Positions 60,386-64,000 of a stretch of 64,000 bases of DNA are shown piece by piece. A program made the position numbers and the translations under genes. The stretch comes from an uncultured Ruminococcus sp. (GTDB taxonomy: Bacteria; Bacillota; Clostridia; Lachnospirales; Lachnospiraceae): positions 62,001 through 126,000 of the forward strand of contig FMEL01000001.1 of NCBI GenBank assembly GCA_900066355.1, read 5' to 3'. Position 1 is the first letter of the stretch. Each line of letters begins with the position of its first letter. The notes beneath the pieces are model-generated. The model made no database searches. It saw nothing but the letters and a program-made list of their open reading frames with translations, and was not told where the DNA came from.

Positions 60386-61311
60386 TCTGCCTCCTTGATA
60401 TTCAGGAAAACAGAATCCAGTTTATTCTCCAATACCCAGAGATCATGGAAACGTCTGTAATCCATCTGCCATGCATTCAGTTTCTGGTTGATGTTCGGAT
60501 CAAAGATACGCATGATATCCTGTTTAGTCACTGCAATCGGTGTTGTAACCGGGCATACAAAGAAGTTTAGGCTCTTTGCAGTCGTTCCTTTCTCATATCC
60601 ACCTTTTTCCTGTCCGGGTGTTTTTCCATCATTGATCTTAATCACTGTGTACATACGGTTAGACGGTGTGGAAATGATCGGTACACCATCCACAGACGGT
60701 ACCTGTGTCTGAATGCCGCCTTTAGAAAATGTAGCTGCCGTGATTTTTCCTGCAAGTTCCAGTTCAAGTTCCATGATAAAATCAGGTGTTGCCTGACACA
60801 CCAGTGCACCGTTATATCCCTCTCGTACTGCTTTAATAGCTTCTTTCAGCTTACGCAGCGCAGAGGTTCCTGTTGCGCCCGGTGTATATCCACGTGCTAC
60901 CATACCTGCTTTATTAGCCGTAATGGTCTCGGTTGCCAGTTTACTGATACGGTATGCATCAATTTCTGGCACAACCTGTGTTCGCTGAAATTCTCCCATA
61001 GCTGCTGCCGCTGTAGTTACAAAGTTGTTTTCGTTGACATCAATCGGATCCAGCTGGAAGAGACGGCCTCTGTCCTGTGTCATTTTCTTAGTTTCGTATT
61101 CCAGCGTAACGGATCCCTGCTGGTAGCCGTTATCACGGTCATAGTTTCCCATTCCCTGTATATTAATCTTAGGGATTTTAACCTCTGCGCCACCGTTATA
61201 GATCACCTGTCCGGCATTGGTATCCATCCAGCCTGTAGTTGCCTCTTGCACTGCGATCTGATCCAGTGTGTTCTGAAATAATGTAGCTGTTGCTAAAGTA
61301 TTAATTGGCAT
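60382..61311 (-). CDS. Major capsid protein
   Basis: A 309-aa protein. Seen: N-terminal LATATLFQNTLDQIAVQEATTGWM, then TLEYETKKMTQDRGRLFQLDPIDVNENN and EFQRTQVVPEIDAYRISKL, which match P22-coat/HK97-fold major capsid proteins of Clostridia siphophages. No N-terminal delta domain, consistent with the separate scaffold gene just upstream. It is preceded by the scaffold and followed by the LEM-type protein. Confidence 0.92.
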   Translation of the reverse strand: MPINTLATATLFQNTLDQIAVQEATTGWMDTNAGQVIYNGGAEVKIPKINIQGMGNYDRDNGYQQGSVTLEYETKKMTQDRGRLFQLDPIDVNENNFVTTAAAAMGEFQRTQVVPEIDAYRISKLATETITANKAGMVARGYTPGATGTSALRKLKEAIKAVREGYNGALVCQATPDFIMELELELAGKITAATFSKGGIQTQVPSVDGVPIISTPSNRMYTVIKINDGKTPGQEKGGYEKGTTAKSLNFFVCPVTTPIAVTKQDIMRIFDPNINQKLNAWQMDYRRFHDLWVLENKLDSVFLNIKEAE

Positions 61312-61325
61312 ATTTTTTCACTCCT

Positions 61326-61958
61326 TTAAAATTGTCCCATCATTGCGTTATATACTTTCTGCTGCTGGGTCTTCTGTTCATCTGTTTCCGTTGCTTTCTT
61401 CGGCGGTTTTCCACCTTTCAGCTTTTCTTCCACTGCTGCCTCAACAGCTTTCTGGAATGCTGCTTTCACAGTCTCCATGGACTTTTTGCAGGCATCGGCA
61501 TCTGTGTAGTTCAGAACCTCAGCAAGTTCCTGTGGAAGGTCATCACCGGCAAGCGTGTTTCTTGCCTCCGCCATCAGTTCTTTTCGAGTAATCGCAGCTT
61601 CTCTTTCAGAAAGTTCTTTTTCTTTCTTCTGCTGCATATACTGTGCTTTCTCTTCTTTAGTCATTTTTGCAAGCTTCTCAGCCTCAGAGAGCTTATCATC
61701 CGTCAGTGCCTGCCACTTTTCCTGTGCATTGGTAACTGCCGTATTGACTGCCTTCTGTACTCTCCGATCAAATTCAGCCTGATTGCCTCCTGTTTTCAGA
61801 AAATCGTCAAAAGACTGTGGCTCATTGCCTTCCTCTCCTGCTCCACCAGCTCCGCCGCCATTACCGCCCTCATCGCCGGTCCCAGCACCGTCTCCTTCAG
61901 CAAATAACTGTAAATTCATCGGAACTTTGCAAAAAGCTTTGAATACTTTGTTTTTCAT
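61326..61958 (-). CDS. Scaffolding protein (DUF4355-like)
   Basis: A 210-aa protein. Seen: a Gly-rich acidic N-terminus (EGDGAGTGDEGGNGGGAGGA), then a long helical coiled coil (about 60-150 with EKWQALTDDKLSEAEKLAKM), and a basic C-terminus. This composition and its place right before the major capsid gene fit a capsid scaffold. Confidence 0.85.
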   Translation of the reverse strand: MKNKVFKAFCKVPMNLQLFAEGDGAGTGDEGGNGGGAGGAGEEGNEPQSFDDFLKTGGNQAEFDRRVQKAVNTAVTNAQEKWQALTDDKLSEAEKLAKMTKEEKAQYMQQKKEKELSEREAAITRKELMAEARNTLAGDDLPQELAEVLNYTDADACKKSMETVKAAFQKAVEAAVEEKLKGGKPPKKATETDEQKTQQQKVYNAMMGQF

Positions 61959-62091
61959 TTCTTATCCTTTCCGCCCAGCCTATTCACTTTCGCGCCCGGG
62001 CCATTCGTCTCAGATCTTATAGTTTCACGTCATTCCGGACATAAAAATAAGACGCTTCACCCCACGCCTCACAGGGAGATAATCGGATCAC

Positions 62092-62271
62092 CTATTCCTT
62101 CCCTTTACCTGTTGCCTTTTCCGCTGTCTTTTCAGTCTCATTTACAATCTCTGCAACTTTCTCATTCACCAGATGGTTCGCTCTTTCTTCATCTACATCA
62201 AAAATAGTGTCTACTTCAATGATTTTTTTTAATTTGACATCACTGTAGCGTTTAATGCATCTCATCTTCAC
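62092..62271 (-). CDS. Small phage protein
   Basis: About 59 aa: a short basic start (RCIKRYSDVKLKKIIEVD) and an acidic, Lys/Glu-rich helical end. It lies between the palindrome copy 3 and the scaffold gene. The start is ambiguous: GTG at 62271 has GGAGG at a good distance, ATG at 62265 and GTG at 62280 are alternatives. Family not recognised. Confidence 0.6.
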   Translation of the reverse strand: MKMRCIKRYSDVKLKKIIEVDTIFDVDEERANHLVNEKVAEIVNETEKTAEKATGKGKE

Positions 62272-62289
62272 CGTTCTCACCTCCCTCCA

Positions 62290-62303
62290 TTGCGCCGGCG
62301 CAA
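62290..62303. repeat. Palindrome copy 3 (TTGCGCCGGCGCAA)
   Basis: The same perfect 14-bp palindrome as at 46853-46866, located right after the stop of the upstream gene (62305) and right before the ribosome site GGAGGGAGG of the next gene. The flanks differ from copies 1 and 2. Confidence 0.8.
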
Positions 62304-62304
62304 A

Positions 62305-62568
62305 TTACAATTTGAAGCATCTGTTTTCAAACTTCTTATAGGCATCCATATACAGTTCATTCTTATCACCGTTATATGTCAGCTCATAGTACATGCCATC
62401 TGGTACCGTAGTGCTAAGCAGCGCCTTGTTATTCTGCAAGGTCTTACAGCTCCATACCACATACGCATCATGTACAGTCACCTGCTGCCGATCTGTAACA
62501 TCCATGTGACTATTGGTATACTCTGCAACTTTTGCTTTACATAATCTCAGAAATTCTTCATTCTCCAT
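62305..62568 (-). CDS. Small phage protein (DUF6275-like)
   Basis: An 87-aa protein. Seen: EEFLRLCKAKVAEYTNSHMD, then VHDAYVVWSCKTLQNNKALLS and YYELTYNGDKNELYMDAYKK. This pattern is common in Clostridia phages (possibly DUF6275) with no known function. The start at 62568 has GGAGG nine bases upstream, right after the Tad2-like stop; 42 more open codons overlap that gene and are not credible. Confidence 0.75.
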   Translation of the reverse strand: MENEEFLRLCKAKVAEYTNSHMDVTDRQQVTVHDAYVVWSCKTLQNNKALLSTTVPDGMYYELTYNGDKNELYMDAYKKFENRCFKL

Positions 62569-62572
62569 GTTG

Positions 62573-63070
62573 TTATTCCTCCGCAAAAATCCAGTCTTCT
62601 GCAAGCATGTCTGCCTGGGATGCAAGCCATCCCATCTGTACACCGGAAGTTCCCACAAAAGCCACTGCTTTGTTGCCGATTGCATCATGTTCACAATTCA
62701 CAACTTCGCCATTCGCTGTCTTGTAAGAAATGCCGGTCGCAAGCTGAATATACTGTTTCTTGCCATTCCAGCCTTTACGCGCAACTTTCATCCCTCTTTT
62801 TAGATATTTGATCGCTTCTCCGAAGGAAAATGTTGCTTCTCCTCCAAGCTGAGGGCAATTAGTTTTATCCGCAAGAGTCCATTCATCAGAAAGAATATTC
62901 TGTAAAGTATATTCAACATTCTGTGTCTCACGAATATCCAATTCCTGTCCATCTTTGGTGTGCATGATGATTGCTTCTTTCTCTGGATTCCAGCACCAGT
63001 ACCCTCCCCATGATGGTAATTTGACTTTACTTCCACATTTCATTGCTTTTAATGCTTCTTCAAATTTCAT
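62573..63070 (-). CDS. Tandem Tad2-like (DUF2829) protein, anti-Thoeris candidate
   Basis: A 165-aa protein made of two similar domains. First (about 1-68): MKFEEALKAMKCGSKVKLPSW and SDEWTLAD. Second (about 80-165): FSFGEAIKYLKRGMKVARKGWNG, YIQLATG, and the ending MGWLASQADMLAEDW. This is the DUF2829 pattern (F-x-EAL/IK-x-L-x-x-G-x-KV ... ADMLAEDW). Known for the family: Tad2 proteins bind and sequester the signalling molecule of Thoeris defence. The second domain keeps the full signature; the first is more divergent. Position among structural genes suggests late expression or a moron gene. The anti-defence function here is inference. Confidence 0.85.
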   Translation of the reverse strand: MKFEEALKAMKCGSKVKLPSWGGYWCWNPEKEAIIMHTKDGQELDIRETQNVEYTLQNILSDEWTLADKTNCPQLGGEATFSFGEAIKYLKRGMKVARKGWNGKKQYIQLATGISYKTANGEVVNCEHDAIGNKAVAFVGTSGVQMGWLASQADMLAEDWIFAEE

Positions 63071-63112
63071 GTTTCATGTCCTCTCTTTCTTAAGATTTAA
63101 AAATGAGTATAA

Positions 63113-63147
63113 AAATACCACCGGCCATTTCTGACTGGTGGTATTAG
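63113..63147 (-). terminator. Terminator after the zinc-ribbon gene
   Basis: Minus strand AATACCACC (63145-63137) / GGTGGTATT (63122-63114), followed by TTTA. It overlaps the zinc-ribbon stop codon and isolates the Tad2-like gene from the gene upstream. Confidence 0.75.
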
Positions 63148-63308
63148 TCCATGTTTAATCTTGTTCCACAATTATTACAATAAAAGCATTTTGTTGTTTT
63201 GCAATCACCTATAGGAAGCATTATTCCTTTTTTACAATGACTGCAGATAACTTCCTCGCCATTTCGCATTTTTTTAATTCTCTGAAACAGTTCCTCAGCC
63301 TTGTTCAT
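63144..63308 (-). CDS. Small zinc-ribbon protein
   Basis: A 54-aa protein with two Cys pairs (VICSHCKKG and CFYCNNCGTR), preceded by a basic helix (EELFQRIKKMRNG). The ribosome site GGAGG overlaps the stop codon of the upstream head gene (AAATGGAGGTAG). Small Com-like or transcription-factor-like zinc ribbons occur in phage late regions; the role is unknown. Confidence 0.7.
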   Translation of the reverse strand: MNKAEELFQRIKKMRNGEEVICSHCKKGIMLPIGDCKTTKCFYCNNCGTRLNMD

Positions 63309-63312
63309 GATA

Positions 63313-64000
63313 CTACCTCCATTTATAATCTGGATAGTCTTTCTTAACTGATTTAATTATATCACGCAACTCTTCTCCGGTCAATTTATCAACACCTTTT
63401 CGGTGCTTTATTTCCTGTGCCCTGCATACACATTCAGACCACTGATTTCCGCCAATGTCATATCTGTGATGTGTAACTTCATGTACAATAGTCTCAGCTG
63501 TTTTTTGTACTGTAGCTGTTCTACTCGCATAAATATAAATATCATTCCCGTCCTGTAATCCCAGAACATCTTCAGGTGCATCTACTTTATAGCACATATT
63601 TATATTCAATTCTGGATGTTCAGAAATATATGATACAGTTTCTTTTCCAACTTCTGTTTTGTTGAGGTTGTTCATAAGTCTTCTGGCTGTAATGGTATCT
63701 TTTTGACCATTGTTTAATTCAGTGAAACGCTCTGAAAACTTTGACTGTCGAGATTCTCTGTACTGATCATATTGTTTCCAGTCAACTGATGCATTTTTAA
63801 CCGCTTTCTCTTGGACTTCGGCATCCGGATTACCTTTGACATACTTCTCATACCACTCTTTATATGTCATATTTGCAGGGACTCTCTCAGTACGTCCAGT
63901 TTCCGGATTGTATGCAGCACGTGTCATTTTGGACAGTGTTTCATCATCAATCACACTGATTGTGGTAGATCGACACCACGGATGCATCGGCGGATAGTTC
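63313..64000 (-). CDS. MuF-like head protein with C-terminal HExxH domain (5' end outside window)
   Basis: Partial: the frame continues past the window edge. The visible part begins with NYPPMHPWCRSTT, the typical end of a MuF/SPP1 gp7-type minor head domain, then a linker (TYKEWYEKYVKGN) and a C-terminal domain of about 150 residues containing VHEVTHHRYDIGG, an HExxH zinc-peptidase motif with a further His and a Glu (SECVCR) that could complete the site. MuF-fused C-terminal domains are known to include toxin and enzyme domains. Whether this one is an active metallopeptidase is inference. Confidence 0.8.
   Translation of the reverse strand, partial: NYPPMHPWCRSTTISVIDDETLSKMTRAAYNPETGRTERVPANMTYKEWYEKYVKGNPDAEVQEKAVKNASVDWKQYDQYRESRQSKFSERFTELNNGQKDTITARRLMNNLNKTEVGKETVSYISEHPELNINMCYKVDAPEDVLGLQDGNDIYIYASRTATVQKTAETIVHEVTHHRYDIGGNQWSECVCRAQEIKHRKGVDKLTGEELRDIIKSVKKDYPDYKWR

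Overview
The window looks like a chromosomal segment of a low-to-moderate GC gut Firmicute, most likely a Lachnospiraceae relative (Dorea/Coprococcus/Mediterraneibacter/Blautia-like). The evidence is AGGAGG-type ribosome binding sites, a HrcA/CIRCE heat-shock operon, stand-alone HPr-like and AraC/lac genes, and hybrid sensor kinases with Lachnospiraceae-style architecture. The genus is an inference from gene content only. No rRNA, tRNA, CRISPR array or intact insertion sequence was found.

Left part (1-15 kb), housekeeping: mtaB, a divergent HPr-like protein that has lost the phosphorylatable His, then a leftward cluster prmA-rsmE-cysteine desulfurase-thiI devoted to ribosome and tRNA modification. 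Next comes the class I heat-shock operon hrcA-grpE-dnaK-dnaJ under a perfect CIRCE operator and a good sigma-A promoter. It is followed by a class I/II aminotransferase and uvrB, whose leader and first codons are built from nested inverted repeats.

Middle (15-44 kb), accessory metabolism: an AraC regulator with a divergent 25-codon ORF; a GPH sugar symporter, LacZ-type beta-galactosidase and divergent AraC regulator (lactose use); two hybrid histidine kinases with decayed pieces of further kinases and of an AAA ATPase/DUF4435-like gene; a CoA-transferase; an amidohydrolase-alanine/Na+ symporter pair; a Na/Pi symporter; a membrane acyltransferase; a SulP transporter with a long charged tail; an orphan protein with a PD-(D/E)XK-like signature; a secreted FnIII protein; and ctpA-ftsX-ftsE.

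Right part (about 44.6-64 kb, continuing beyond the window), a siphovirus-type prophage or phage remnant. Only the late region is present, all on the minus strand. Read in transcription order it holds a MuF-like head protein with an HExxH C-terminal domain, a zinc-ribbon protein, a two-domain Tad2-like (DUF2829) protein, scaffold, major capsid protein, connector/neck genes, major tail protein, tail-assembly chaperones joined by a predicted -1 frameshift, tape measure, distal tail/hub, fibres including an SGNH-hydrolase fibre, holin and a three-domain endolysin. The phage ends next to the ftsE promoter with a tandem 11-bp repeat that may be part of the attachment site. Integrase, repressor, replication and terminase genes are not in this window.

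The most notable items are the T TTT TTT frameshift site, the tandem Tad2-like anti-Thoeris candidate, a 14-bp palindrome repeated at three phage gene starts, the MuF-metallopeptidase fusion, the small ORF with mutually exclusive hairpins, and the structured repeats in the uvrB and grpE-dnaK regions.
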